From assembly GCA_023023105.1 (NCBI GenBank), contig CP083824.1, positions 2,976,001-3,040,000 of the forward strand: DNA of 64,000 bases, written 5' to 3'. Below the pieces are notes generated by a model. The model did no database searches. It was given only the letters and a program-made list of their open reading frames with translations, and was not told the DNA's origin. Shown in pieces: positions 20,020 to 29,623 of the stretch. The position numbers were made by a program, and so were the translations under genes. The DNA comes from Enterobacter ludwigii. GTDB taxonomy: Bacteria; Pseudomonadota; Gammaproteobacteria; Enterobacterales; Enterobacteriaceae. The first letter of the stretch is position 1; each line of letters begins with the position of its first letter.

Positions 20020-22182
20020 TTATTTACTGTCAGATTTGTATTCGTACTCGTAATAGCCGTAATCCTGATACCCACTCGCGCGACGGAAGATGGAGTTCAG
20101 GATCACCCCTTTGACCTCAATCCCGTTCTGCTCGAAGCGGCTCAGACTGGTTTCCACTTCTTTAATGGTGTTCACCGCATAGCGCGCGACCATCAACGTA
20201 GTACCAGCAAGACGGCCAACCACGGCGGCATCGGTCACGGCCAGAATTGGCGGAGTATCGATTAGCACCAGGTCGTAATGCTTACTTGCCCACTCCACCA
20301 GCTCGGCAAAACGCTCGCTCATCAGCAGTTCAGATGGGTTCGGCGGAATCTGTCCACGTGGGATCAGGTCGAATTTCGGGATCGTTGTCGGTTTTGCACT
20401 CTGGCCGATCTCACCTTTACCCAGCAGGATTTCCGACAGACCGTTAACGTTGTTGGTGCCCAGCAGTTCGTGGGTATAGCCTTTGCGCATATCGCAGTCG
20501 ATCAGCAGCACACGCTTGTTGGTCTGGCTGACCACCGCCGCCAGGTTGGCGCAGACGAAAGTCTTACCGATTGACGGGCTGACGCCGGTTAACATCAGGA
20601 CGTTGTTTTTGGCCTGCATCATGGCAAAGTGCAGGCTGGTACGCAGGCTGCGGATCGCTTCGATGGCGAGGTCAGTCGGGTTACCCACCGCCAGCAGCTG
20701 GCTCTGTTTGTAACGCTTAACGCCTTTGATGGTTTTGACGCTGTCACGGGATTTTTGCCATTCAGACTGCGGGATGCTGGCGTAGACGTTGATACCGTTC
20801 TCTTCCAGCACCTGCGGGCTTTCGATACCGCGGTTAAACAGCGAGCGCAGCAGCACGCCAACGATGGAGAGCATCAGGCCAAGAATAATGCTCCCGAGAA
20901 TAATCAGCGCTTTCTTCGGCTTCAGCACACCAGGCTGAGTAATGGCCGGGTCAACAATACGGACGTCCCCGACGGTACTGGCTTCGGTGATTTTCAGCTC
21001 CTGCTGTTTGTTCAGCAGCTGCATGTAAACCTGCTGGCCCGATTCCACGTCGCGGGTCAGACGCACGATCTCCTGCTGCGTTTTCGGCATCGCAGTCACG
21101 CGACCGTTGAGCTTTGCCTTTTCCTCTTCCAGCGTGCGGCGTTTCTCAAGCAGCGTGCGGTAGGCCGGGTGACGTTTGGTATAGAGCTTGGAAATCTCCG
21201 CCTCTTTGAAGGTCAACTCGTTGAGCTGAGCATCAATGTTGACCATTGAATCAAGAACTGATTTTGCTTCCAGCGGCAGGTCGACAGAGTCTTTATCCTG
21301 ACGATAGGCGTTCAGCTTGTTCTCGGCCTCATCCAGATGGGCGCGCACTTCCGGGAGCTGTTTCGCGAGGAAGGCCAGGCTTTTCGCCGCTTCCGCCGAC
21401 TTACGCTCAACGTTCTGCTCAAGATAGTTGCGGGTGATACTGTTCAGGATATTGCGAATCTGATCTTTATCTTCACCGGTAAAGGTCATGCTCAGCACGC
21501 CGGTGTCCTTACCGTTTTCAGTGACGGTCAGGTTGTTTTGCAGATTGTTGATCATCCCCAGCGTGGAGAATTTGGTGACGGTGAATTCCCCCCCTTCGTG
21601 GGCGTTAATCGCGCTGACCATCATGCTGACGCCCTCTTTGGTCAGCATCTGTCCCACTTCGCCGCGCGCGCTAAAGCCCGCGTCGCTGGTCAACTGATAC
21701 TGTTTCGGGCCGAGCACCGTCAGGGTAAAGGTCTGATCGGCAGCCCCTTTCGGCAGCACGAAGTCTGTGACCTTCACCGTGTCGTTGTTTCTGCCCATCA
21801 GCCGATCCCAGCCCGCACCAAATATCGGGAAGGTATTTTTGGTGACGGAGATATCGAGCCCGAGGTCGTGAACCGTTTTACCCAGCACCAGACGTGACTG
21901 GATCAGCTGAATTTCAGCGTCGGAGGCCGGCGGTTTGTTCGCCAGCGCAGAGCCGATATCCTGCACCAGCGAGTTGCCGGTATTTTGTTCAATCTGTACC
22001 AGCGCATCAGCGCTGTAGATAGGCGTTGCGAACAGCGTATAGACGACAGCGGCCGCGGCAAACACGGCGGTGATCCCAAGCACCCACCACTTTGCCTCTA
22101 CAACCGTGCCGACCAGGCGCCCAATATCAATTTCATCACTGCCCGAAGTCGGGGCGGCGGAAAGTCTTGTTTTTTCTGTCAT
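20020..22182 (-). CDS. wzc: tyrosine autokinase Wzc
   Basis: An inner-membrane polysaccharide co-polymerase and BY-kinase that controls colanic acid polymerisation and export with Wza. Start 22182 (MTEKTRLSA) gives 720 residues as in E. coli. In order: a Wzz domain with TM1 near 45-65, a periplasmic coiled region, TM2 near 425-445 (KKALIILGSIILGLMLSIVG), then the kinase with Walker A GVSPSIGKT, Walker A' LLIDCDM and Walker B LVLIDTPP. The C-terminal tail YQDYGYYEYEY has six tyrosines for autophosphorylation, reversed by Wzb, whose stop lies 2 bp upstream of this start. Confidence 0.97.
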   Translation of the reverse strand: MTEKTRLSAAPTSGSDEIDIGRLVGTVVEAKWWVLGITAVFAAAAVVYTLFATPIYSADALVQIEQNTGNSLVQDIGSALANKPPASDAEIQLIQSRLVLGKTVHDLGLDISVTKNTFPIFGAGWDRLMGRNNDTVKVTDFVLPKGAADQTFTLTVLGPKQYQLTSDAGFSARGEVGQMLTKEGVSMMVSAINAHEGGEFTVTKFSTLGMINNLQNNLTVTENGKDTGVLSMTFTGEDKDQIRNILNSITRNYLEQNVERKSAEAAKSLAFLAKQLPEVRAHLDEAENKLNAYRQDKDSVDLPLEAKSVLDSMVNIDAQLNELTFKEAEISKLYTKRHPAYRTLLEKRRTLEEEKAKLNGRVTAMPKTQQEIVRLTRDVESGQQVYMQLLNKQQELKITEASTVGDVRIVDPAITQPGVLKPKKALIILGSIILGLMLSIVGVLLRSLFNRGIESPQVLEENGINVYASIPQSEWQKSRDSVKTIKGVKRYKQSQLLAVGNPTDLAIEAIRSLRTSLHFAMMQAKNNVLMLTGVSPSIGKTFVCANLAAVVSQTNKRVLLIDCDMRKGYTHELLGTNNVNGLSEILLGKGEIGQSAKPTTIPKFDLIPRGQIPPNPSELLMSERFAELVEWASKHYDLVLIDTPPILAVTDAAVVGRLAGTTLMVARYAVNTIKEVETSLSRFEQNGIEVKGVILNSIFRRASGYQDYGYYEYEYKSDSK

Positions 22183-22184
22183 TG

Positions 22185-22628
22185 TTATCCCTGCTGAGCT
22201 TTCAGTGCCTGCGCCCATTGTTGGGCAGACTGGTCAAGTAAGGTGTAAACCGCCTCGAAGGCCTCATGGCTTTTGCGATACGGGTCAGGGATTTCGCGTT
22301 CATTGTCCCAGTGACCAAACAGCATCACCTTGCCGCGCATCTCCGGAGCGATATCGCACAGCGCATGAATATGGCGTTTTTCCATCGTCAGGATCAGGTC
22401 ATACTCCCGGCACATCCGGCCGGTGACCTGGCGGGCAATGTGGCCATCAAGAGAAAGGTTATGATCCCGGGCCACGCTCGCTGCGTGCTCATCAGCGCCT
22501 TTGCCGACCAGCGCCCCCAGCCCTGCGGACTCAACGACCAATGCAGGCTGGTACTGTTTCAGCAACCTTTCAGCCGTGGGGGAACGGCAAATGTTCCCCA
22601 CGCATACCACCAGAATTTTGTTAAACAT
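22185..22628 (-). CDS. wzb: low-molecular-weight protein tyrosine phosphatase Wzb
   Basis: Removes phosphate from the Wzc tyrosine tail, which is needed for colanic acid polymerisation. The P-loop VCVGNICRSP (CX5R) lies near residues 8-17, and the general-acid loop DPYRKS lies near the C-terminal third. There are two adjacent ATG codons; the second (22628) gives 147 residues, the E. coli length. It is 6 bp after wza. Confidence 0.96.
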   Translation of the reverse strand: MFNKILVVCVGNICRSPTAERLLKQYQPALVVESAGLGALVGKGADEHAASVARDHNLSLDGHIARQVTGRMCREYDLILTMEKRHIHALCDIAPEMRGKVMLFGHWDNEREIPDPYRKSHEAFEAVYTLLDQSAQQWAQALKAQQG

Positions 22629-22634
22629 CATGGA

Positions 22635-23774
22635 TTACCAGGTATGAATGTCGCGCGCCGTATCCGTCATGTAGCGAACGCCACTGATGGTTGGCAGCAA
22701 CTGGTTGATCAGGCGGTTCCAGCGGGCAACCGGCGCGGTGGTGACGTACACCACATCGTATGGCTGGAGACGGAACTCCGTGGCCATTACCAGAGAGGTC
22801 GCATCGGACATATCCAACTGATAAATGTTGGCAATCTTGCCTTTCGCGCTGCCCTCACCCTTCAGCGGACGGATCACAAAGATGCCGCTGGCGTTAGACG
22901 AGGTCAGATCGATACCTTCCGCATTGCCCAGCGCTTCGGTCAGGGTCATACCGCTGAAGTCCATTTTGAGGGTGCTCTGTTTCTTCACCTCCCCCATCAC
23001 GAAGACTTTCAGATCGTCATTGCGTGGCACGTAAAGAATGTCACCCGGATAGAGCAGTCGGTTCTGGGTCAGATCGCCGTTTTGCATCAGCGCCTGCAGC
23101 GAAATACGCTGCTCTTTACCGTTGTGGGTCAGCACCACGTTGCGCCAGTCGGCACCATCGGTTAAGCCACCCGCAGAGTTAATGGCGTCCAGCACAGTCA
23201 GTGGGACGTTGGTGATGGCCTGCTGGCCTGATTTGTTCACCTGGCCGGAGATATAGGCCTTTTGCGAGCGGAATGCGGCGATATTAACGTCCACCTGCGG
23301 GTCAGCGATGTACTGCGCTAAGCGGCCGGTAATATCACTACGGATCTCGGCAAGCGTTTTTCCGGCAACATGCACTTTGCCGATATAGGGATAGAACATG
23401 GTGCCGTCAGATTGCACCCAGTTCCCGGTGTCGCTTGAGCTACGGTACTGACCCGCAGGGGTGGTCAGTTCAGGGTGATCCCAGACGGTCACGTTGATAA
23501 CGTCACCCGGCCCCACGCGGTACTGGTAAGCGGCGATCTCCTGGTCCAGAGACATATTCGGCTGGGCAACATTTGGACGTGGACGCAATTGTTCCACCAG
23601 ACGCGGCGTGAGCGGATAAACATTCACCATTTTGTCGAGATCAAAATCGGCATCTTGTTGTTTAATCACGTCCTTGCCCATCGTGGACATATTGCTGCCG
23701 GGAAAGACCGTACAACCGCTCATCAAGAGTGCAGATACCAATAATGGCATCAATTTCATTTTGGATTTCATCAT
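22635..23774 (-). CDS. wza: outer-membrane polysaccharide export lipoprotein Wza
   Basis: Forms the octameric outer-membrane channel for colanic acid. The 379-residue protein has a lipoprotein signal with lipobox LMSGC, so the mature N-terminal Cys is residue 21. The polysaccharide export domain contains [21 protein letters not shown], here split as YQYRVGPGD and VWDHPEL. SLBB-type domains follow, and the C-terminal amphipathic barrel helix ends in DIHTW. It is the first gene of the operon, behind a leader of about 180 bp downstream of JUMPstart. Confidence 0.97.
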   Translation of the reverse strand: MMKSKMKLMPLLVSALLMSGCTVFPGSNMSTMGKDVIKQQDADFDLDKMVNVYPLTPRLVEQLRPRPNVAQPNMSLDQEIAAYQYRVGPGDVINVTVWDHPELTTPAGQYRSSSDTGNWVQSDGTMFYPYIGKVHVAGKTLAEIRSDITGRLAQYIADPQVDVNIAAFRSQKAYISGQVNKSGQQAITNVPLTVLDAINSAGGLTDGADWRNVVLTHNGKEQRISLQALMQNGDLTQNRLLYPGDILYVPRNDDLKVFVMGEVKKQSTLKMDFSGMTLTEALGNAEGIDLTSSNASGIFVIRPLKGEGSAKGKIANIYQLDMSDATSLVMATEFRLQPYDVVYVTTAPVARWNRLINQLLPTISGVRYMTDTARDIHTW

Positions 23775-23952
23775 TGATTATTTATCACTTTGGCAGAGTA
23801 ATTATCCCGTTCAATTTAAATAAGCTCGTGTTGTATTGGGTTTCAGCATGCAGTTAATCAAATAGAAATATAACTGGCATCAGTCCTAAAAAAAGCTTAT
23901 TCATCCATTGGCTCTTGACAGAATAACCGGGGCTGATTCACACGCTTTCAGA

Positions 23953-23990
23953 CACGCTACCGCCCTTGGCTTTCAGTTACCAATCCACTG
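23953..23990 (-). promoter_or_regulatory. JUMPstart element with ops site
   Basis: Read on the minus strand this is a close match to the JUMPstart consensus. It starts CAGTGGATTGGTAACTGA and ends in the ops core GGGCGGTAGCGTG at 23953-23965. ops in the transcript recruits RfaH to RNA polymerase and suppresses polarity through long envelope-polysaccharide operons. It lies about 180 bp upstream of wza, as in E. coli. Confidence 0.9.
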
Positions 23991-24232
23991 ACTAAACAAT
24001 GTGTTATGGATAGACGCCCTCTTGAGGATGGTCTTCTGGAAATATATCAACCGCCTGAAACATCCAACGGACAATGAATAACCCTGTCTGAAGACCAAAA
24101 CAATAATTGCAACACCGTGATTTAACATTTGGTGCCGGGAGAATTGTTGCAGCTTACCTAATAGCAGGCAAGGAGACATCTCTCTCAATATCTGTTTTTA
24201 AGATTAATATTAAGAGCAAAGTTTTCACCTTT

Positions 24233-24246
24233 TAGGATTTTCTTTA
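24233..24246 (-). promoter_or_regulatory. candidate RcsAB box upstream of wza
   Basis: TAGGATTTTCTTTA on the plus strand matches 10 of 14 positions of the reversed RcsAB consensus TAGGAATATTCTTA. It lies about 460 bp upstream of wza, where the Rcs phosphorelay acts on colanic acid operons. The position is convincing; the match alone is only moderate. Confidence 0.4.
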
Positions 24247-24466
24247 TATTGACAATATAAAAATAAAAACCATTAGCTGCGATATATCCTAAAATTCCTT
24301 TCTGTAATTAAATCTACGCATTTACCTTATTTACAGTTTCAATCAATGCCACTCTGTTTAGTACATCGTATTAAGAGAAATCGCAGCCCGGCATTGCAAT
24401 TTCTTTCAGCTTTATCCATGATCGAAGTGTGACATTGGTCATATAACAGAAGGTATTGCTATTACT

Positions 24467-26050
24467 ATGGAATGGATTGCCGATCCATCAATCTGGGCCG
24501 GGCTGGTTACGCTGGTCGTCATCGAATTAGTTCTCGGTATTGATAATCTGGTCTTTATCGCCATCCTCGCTGAAAAACTCCCCCCTTCCCAGCGCGACCG
24601 CGCGCGCGTAACGGGCTTACTGCTGGCGATGGCGATGCGACTGCTGCTGCTGGCGTCAATTTCCTGGCTTGTCACGCTAACTAAGCCACTGATTACTCTA
24701 TACAATATCAGCTTTAGCGCCCGCGACCTGATCATGCTCTTCGGCGGGTTGTTCCTGTTGTTCAAAGCCACAGTAGAACTGAACGAACGGCTCGAAGGGA
24801 AAGACAGCGAAAATCCCACCCAGCGACGGGGAGCTAAATTCTGGCCGGTCGTGGCACAGATTGTGGTACTGGATGCGGTCTTCTCTCTGGACTCGGTGAT
24901 CACTGCCGTCGGAATGGTGGACCATCTTGCCGTCATGATGGCTGCGGTAATTATCGCCATCACGCTGATGGTCATGGCGAGCAAAGCGTTGACGCGGTTT
25001 GTGAACAGCCACCCGACCATCGTTATCCTCTGCCTGAGCTTCCTGCTGATGATTGGCTTTAGCCTGGTCGCCGACGGTTTTGGCTTCCATATTCCAAAAG
25101 GCTACCTGTACGCCGCGATCGGCTTCTCGGTGATGATTGAATCCCTGAACCAGCTCGCCATATTCAACCGTCGTCGCTTTTTGTCGGCAAACCAGAGCCT
25201 GCGCCAGCGGACCGCTGATACCGTGATGCGCCTGCTCAGCGGGCAAAAAGAGGACGCGGAATTAGATGCCGAATCTTCTGCGATGCTGGCCGATCATAAC
25301 GACGGGCAGATCTTCAATCCGCAGGAGCGGCTAATGATTGAGCGGGTGCTCAATCTGAATCAGCGTTCGGTCAGCAGCATCATGACTTCACGTCATGACA
25401 TTGAGCATATCGACCTGACAGCACCGGAAGAACACATTCGCGCTTTGCTGGATAAAAATCAGCATACCCGCGTAGTTGTGACTGGCGGTGAGGAAGAGGA
25501 AGAGTTACTGGGTGTGGTGCATGTCATCGACCTGCTGCAACAGCAGTTACACGGTGAAGCGTTAAACCTGCGCGCCCTGGTGCGTCAGCCACTGGTTTTC
25601 CCGGAGGGGCTGCACCTGCTCTCTGCTCTTGAGCAATTCCGTAATGCGCGCACCCACTTCGCTTTTGTAGTAGATGAGTTTGGTTCGGTTGAAGGACTGG
25701 TCACGCTCAGCGACGTGATGGAAACCATCGCCGGTAATTTACCCAACGAGGTGGATGAGATTGATGCCCGCCATGACATCCAGAAAAATGCTGACGGTTC
25801 CTGGACGGCCAACGGCCATATGCCGCTTGAGGACCTGGTGCAATATGTACCGCTACCGCTGGATGAAAAACGTGAATATCACACCATCGCCGGTCTGCTG
25901 ATGGAGTATTTGCAGCGTATCCCGCAGCAGGGGGAAGAGGTTCAGGTGGGCGACTATCTGCTTAAAACGCTACAGATTGAAAACCATCGCGTGCAAAAGG
26001 TTCAGATCATCCCCCTGCGAGATGAAGAAGAGCTGGATTTTGAGGTGTAA
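24467..26050 (+). CDS. yegH: TerC/CorC-type membrane protein YegH
   Basis: A 527-residue inner-membrane protein with an N-terminal TerC-type domain of about seven membrane segments (residues 1-230, containing [11 protein letters not shown] and [15 protein letters not shown]). It is followed by a CBS pair (about 290-425, with [10 protein letters not shown] between the repeats) and a C-terminal CorC/HlyC transporter-associated domain ending near LDFEV. The family is linked to metal-ion handling; the substrate is unknown. It stands alone between wza and asmA, convergent with asmA. Confidence 0.92.
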   Translation: MEWIADPSIWAGLVTLVVIELVLGIDNLVFIAILAEKLPPSQRDRARVTGLLLAMAMRLLLLASISWLVTLTKPLITLYNISFSARDLIMLFGGLFLLFKATVELNERLEGKDSENPTQRRGAKFWPVVAQIVVLDAVFSLDSVITAVGMVDHLAVMMAAVIIAITLMVMASKALTRFVNSHPTIVILCLSFLLMIGFSLVADGFGFHIPKGYLYAAIGFSVMIESLNQLAIFNRRRFLSANQSLRQRTADTVMRLLSGQKEDAELDAESSAMLADHNDGQIFNPQERLMIERVLNLNQRSVSSIMTSRHDIEHIDLTAPEEHIRALLDKNQHTRVVVTGGEEEEELLGVVHVIDLLQQQLHGEALNLRALVRQPLVFPEGLHLLSALEQFRNARTHFAFVVDEFGSVEGLVTLSDVMETIAGNLPNEVDEIDARHDIQKNADGSWTANGHMPLEDLVQYVPLPLDEKREYHTIAGLLMEYLQRIPQQGEEVQVGDYLLKTLQIENHRVQKVQIIPLRDEEELDFEV

Positions 26051-26082
26051 AAAAGCCGGGAGGCGGCAGCGCCTTACCCGGC
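26049..26082 (-). terminator. REP-like hairpin terminating asmA
   Basis: Stem GCCGGG-a-GGCG with CGCC-tta-CCCGGC, preceded on the plus strand by AAAAAA, which becomes a U-run after the hairpin in the minus-strand asmA transcript. The sequence is also REP-like. It lies in the 42-bp gap between the convergent yegH and asmA genes. Confidence 0.7.
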
Positions 26083-26092
26083 ACAACAGACA

Positions 26093-27943
26093 TCAAAGCT
26101 TATCCAACAGCTTTTTCACATCTTTGCCTGTCTGTGAATCTTTATTACGATCCGCCCAGCTGTTAAGCCGACGTTTGGCTTCATCCTGCAGATGCTTACG
26201 CAGGATCTGATCCACCTGAAGGCTGTAATTCAGCGCCTGCCATTTACCATATACGCTAAGCGGGATCGGCGTCTCTTTCAGGAAGTCAATCAGCTTACTT
26301 TCACCCTGCCAGCCGGAAAGTACCCTGACATTAAAACGGGTGTCCGCCGTCTCTTTCACCAGATCCAGTGAACCGTCCCCCGTCAGTGACAGCATGGAAG
26401 AGGTTCCTTCCATGCTGTCCAGAGTAAGCTGTCCGTTATCCAGCGTCAGGTCGGTGGTGAAGCTGTCGAGGCGCGTGGCGCTATCGTAGTTTTCCTGGGC
26501 TTTCACATCACTGCTGCGTTCAACCGCCTGCTGCACCAGCTGTTGGAAGTTAAGGCCTTCCATTCGGGAGTTTTTCAGATCAACATGCCCCTGCCCCTGC
26601 CACTCGCGACGGAAAGCATCGGCATCAATTTTTGTACCGGAGAAGTCACCCGCCAGCGTCAACTGCCCGGTCAGAGATATCGGGTAGTTGAAGGCTTTCA
26701 GGATGGTACCAATCTCAACGTTATCGAGACGCGGCTGGAATTCGACGCTGGCAACATCTTTACGGACATCCAGCGTGCCCGGCAGTGAGAGGTGTCCGGT
26801 CCCCAGTTTGCCGCTCAGTTCAGAGATCACCAGCAAACCGTTATGGTTGAACATCTGGCTGCTTACATCGGTAAAATCGATGCCGCGCCAGCGCAGGCTA
26901 TTGGCTTTCAGCAGAATATCTGCCGTGAATCCGCGCAGGGCATTATAGTCAGGCTGTTCAAGATTCGACGAGATAACCGGGCGTGAGACCGGTGTCTGGC
27001 TTTGCCCCGTTTGCGTGGCATCGCTGTCCGTTGCGCTTGCAGGCAGAGGGGGCAGCAGGTTTTCCAGGTTAAGCTTGTCAAACTGCAGATTCAAAACCCA
27101 CTTAGGTTTTTCCTCGAGAGAGACGCTCGCCTGCCCTTTCAGGCTACTGTCATTCGCCTGCAGGTTGAGGTTGTCCAGTTCCAGCTGTTTTTGTTCTTCA
27201 CGCCACACGGCCTGCAACGTTCCCTGACCGGTTATCCCCTGAGAGGGCAGATCGGCTCCCGTCAGTTGCCAGTTCAGTTGCTGAATGTCGGCGGTAAGCT
27301 GATGCGGATAATCCGATGCATTCACGTTGGCATTCAGCGACAGGGTCAGATCGCGCTGATCGCGGTTCACCCGTCCGCTAAATTCAACCGTTGCCAGATG
27401 ATGCGCATCCTGTTCCATCTGCAGGTTGATATTTCTTACGGTAACCTGCTCCTCATCCTCATGCTGGAAAACTAACACGCTATCAGCAACTTTCAGTTTA
27501 CCAATATCAAAGGACCAGCCCGTATCAGACGGTTCATCGGGCAGGGTGTTTTCTCGCGGCGCAACCGGCGCATTCGCGTCACGAACGGCTTCGGTTTGCG
27601 GAGTGAGCTGAATCACCGCGCCTTTCAGCATCACCTGATTAACCTGCAGCTGGTGAGAGAACAACGGGATTAGTGCCACATCGAGACGCATGTTATCCGC
27701 TGAGACCAGCGGCAAAGCAGCCCCCGGCGCCGTTAATGACATGCGACCAGAGAGAATGCTGAGCTGTGGCCAGACGTGCCAGCGCAGCGACCCGTCAAGC
27801 TTCAGTTGATAACCACTGCGTGCCTCGACCTGCCGCACCATATAAGTGCGGAAATCGTTCGGGTTAACCAGCAAAACCAACGCCGAAAGGCCAGCAACCA
27901 GCACCACCAGCAAAATCATCAGCGTTGTCAGAACTCTTCTCAT
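26093..27943 (-). CDS. asmA: AsmA family outer-membrane biogenesis protein
   Basis: A 616-residue AsmA protein, about the same length as in E. coli. It has an N-terminal membrane anchor (LTTLMILLVVLVAGLSALVLLV) and a large periplasmic part rich in beta strands that belongs to the VPS13/AsmA-type bridge proteins thought to help move phospholipids between the membranes. The AsmA signature around residues 30-60 (VNPNDFRTYMVRQVEARSGY) is clear. It is the last gene of a dcd-asmA pair with a 22-bp gap. Confidence 0.94.
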   Translation of the reverse strand: MRRVLTTLMILLVVLVAGLSALVLLVNPNDFRTYMVRQVEARSGYQLKLDGSLRWHVWPQLSILSGRMSLTAPGAALPLVSADNMRLDVALIPLFSHQLQVNQVMLKGAVIQLTPQTEAVRDANAPVAPRENTLPDEPSDTGWSFDIGKLKVADSVLVFQHEDEEQVTVRNINLQMEQDAHHLATVEFSGRVNRDQRDLTLSLNANVNASDYPHQLTADIQQLNWQLTGADLPSQGITGQGTLQAVWREEQKQLELDNLNLQANDSSLKGQASVSLEEKPKWVLNLQFDKLNLENLLPPLPASATDSDATQTGQSQTPVSRPVISSNLEQPDYNALRGFTADILLKANSLRWRGIDFTDVSSQMFNHNGLLVISELSGKLGTGHLSLPGTLDVRKDVASVEFQPRLDNVEIGTILKAFNYPISLTGQLTLAGDFSGTKIDADAFRREWQGQGHVDLKNSRMEGLNFQQLVQQAVERSSDVKAQENYDSATRLDSFTTDLTLDNGQLTLDSMEGTSSMLSLTGDGSLDLVKETADTRFNVRVLSGWQGESKLIDFLKETPIPLSVYGKWQALNYSLQVDQILRKHLQDEAKRRLNSWADRNKDSQTGKDVKKLLDKL

Positions 27944-27965
27944 GGCATCCTCGATGGACTAACGA

Positions 27966-28547
27966 TCAGTCTTTATCAATACGGCTGGCAACCGCGCCCT
28001 GCTGGTCGCGATATTTTGCGTCCTGACGGCGGTTATAAGGACGATCGGCAGGACCTGACAGAGGTTCAAAGCTTAACGCGCCGATCATCATTCCAGGGCG
28101 TAGAGCCAGAGGCAGTTTACCGGCATTGAAGAACTCCAGTACGATACGGCCAGACCAGCCGGGATCAATACGGTGCGCGGTTACGTGAACCATCAACCCC
28201 AGACGCGCCAGTGATGAGCGACCATCCAGCCAGCCAACCAGGTCCGCTGGGAGCGTCACGGATTCATACGTCACCGCCAGCGCCAGTTCACCTGGGTGCA
28301 AATAAAAGGCTTCGCCTTCGTCAATGACGATTTCGTCACTCATCACGCGATCGAGCGCGGCGCTGACTTCATCCTTCGGCCCGCTGAGGTCGATGAACGG
28401 CGCGGTGTGGCCACTAAAGGTACGGAATTTATTCCCCAACCGCACATCAACGGTCACACCATTGATACGCTCCACCGGTGGACGTGGGGTAATAGACAAA
28501 CGGCCTTCATCCAGCCAGGCTTCAATATCGCGATCACAAAGACGCAT
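27966..28547 (-). CDS. dcd: dCTP deaminase Dcd
   Basis: Deaminates dCTP to dUTP as the main route to dTTP in enterobacteria. Start 28547 ([12 protein letters not shown]) gives 193 residues, identical in length to E. coli; the ATG at 28565 is not conserved. The conserved arginine/serine block GRSSLARLG, then [11 protein letters not shown] and RIVLEFFN with the catalytic Glu, are all present. It is followed by asmA and preceded by udk on the same strand. Confidence 0.97.
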   Translation of the reverse strand: MRLCDRDIEAWLDEGRLSITPRPPVERINGVTVDVRLGNKFRTFSGHTAPFIDLSGPKDEVSAALDRVMSDEIVIDEGEAFYLHPGELALAVTYESVTLPADLVGWLDGRSSLARLGLMVHVTAHRIDPGWSGRIVLEFFNAGKLPLALRPGMMIGALSFEPLSGPADRPYNRRQDAKYRDQQGAVASRIDKD

Positions 28548-28638
28548 GGCACTTTCTCCTTTCATGCATCGTACCCTGAGGCGGTAAACACTCAGGGTAA
28601 AACCAGGTTATCTCTGAACGGTACACAATTCACGCGGC

Positions 28639-29280
28639 TTATTCAAAAAACTGGCTGATTTTCGCTTTTAAGATATCAATAGCTATGCGGTTTTTGCCCC
28701 CACGCGGCACGATGATATCGGCGTATTGCTTGGACGGTTCAATAAATTGCAGGAACATTGGGCGGACCGTTTTCTGGTATTGCGCCATGACGGAGTCCAT
28801 CGAACGACCGCGCTCATTAACGTCACGTTTGATGCGGCGCATCAGGCAGATATCCAGCGGGGTATCGACGAAAATAGAGAAGTTCATGGACTCACGCAGA
28901 CGGGCATCAGTGAGAAGCAGAATGCCTTCCAGGATGATGACCTTCTTCGGCTCGATGCGGATAGTTTCCTGAGTGCGGGTATGTTCTACATAACTGTAAA
29001 CCGGCAGTTCAATCGCCTGGCCGCTCTTAAGCGCTTCCAGATGCTGGAACAGTAAACTGTGATCCATTGCATTTGGGTGGTCATAGTTGGTTTTTACACG
29101 CTCTTCCATCGACAGATGGGATTGATCTTTGTAATAGCTGTCTTCGGGAATGACGCCGATGTGCTCATCACCTACTTGTTCACGCAGTTCGCGATAAAGC
29201 GTACTGGCAATTAGACTTTTACCTGAAGCCGATGCGCCGGCGATGCCTATAATGACGCACTGATGAGACTTATCAGTCAT
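28639..29280 (-). CDS. udk: uridine kinase Udk
   Basis: Phosphorylates uridine and cytidine in pyrimidine salvage. The 213-residue protein has the P-loop [11 protein letters not shown] near residues 12-22, EDSYYKDQ for the nucleoside side, and [12 protein letters not shown] in the lid. Length and sequence are those of E. coli Udk. It is divergent from dgcE, with a 343-bp gap. Confidence 0.97.
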   Translation of the reverse strand: MTDKSHQCVIIGIAGASASGKSLIASTLYRELREQVGDEHIGVIPEDSYYKDQSHLSMEERVKTNYDHPNAMDHSLLFQHLEALKSGQAIELPVYSYVEHTRTQETIRIEPKKVIILEGILLLTDARLRESMNFSIFVDTPLDICLMRRIKRDVNERGRSMDSVMAQYQKTVRPMFLQFIEPSKQYADIIVPRGGKNRIAIDILKAKISQFFE

Positions 29281-29623
29281 AAATTTAGCGACCTGATTAA
29301 CCTGGATGTTAAGGAAGGACGACGCCGGAGCGTCAAACGCGGCAATTATAGGGATTTCGGGAGCGTGATACCAGTCGAAAGCACAGGTTCTGCGAGACAG
29401 CCTGAAAAGTGGCGCATTCTTCCTTTAGTTAAATTTAAATGAACACTTTTTCAGCAATTAACATGGATTTTTTTAAGAGTAACTATTTAATAAGTCTATG
29501 ATGTCAAATTATGAGCAGTCACCATATGAATTGTAAATTGTTTGTACTAGCATAAACCAAATTATCAAATTCACTCGTCCGGACTTCTTTCCTGGCGGCA
29601 TGGCGTCTCTGGATAAAGCGGTA
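29281..29623. other. udk-dgcE divergent intergenic region
   Basis: A 343-bp non-coding region that must hold both divergent promoters. The right half is AT-rich (about 29420-29560). I see no RNA gene or convincing operator. An in-frame ATG at 29600 lies just upstream of the chosen dgcE start. Confidence 0.6.

Larger units (their letters stand above)
23775..24466. other. wza-yegH divergent intergenic region
   Basis: A 692-bp AT-rich non-coding region between the divergently read wza and yegH. It holds the JUMPstart element and the candidate RcsAB box for the colanic acid operon, and should hold the yegH promoter near its right end. I see no convincing gene in it; a short frame at 23973-24188 is covered by the leader and has no recognisable product. 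Confidence 0.7.
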
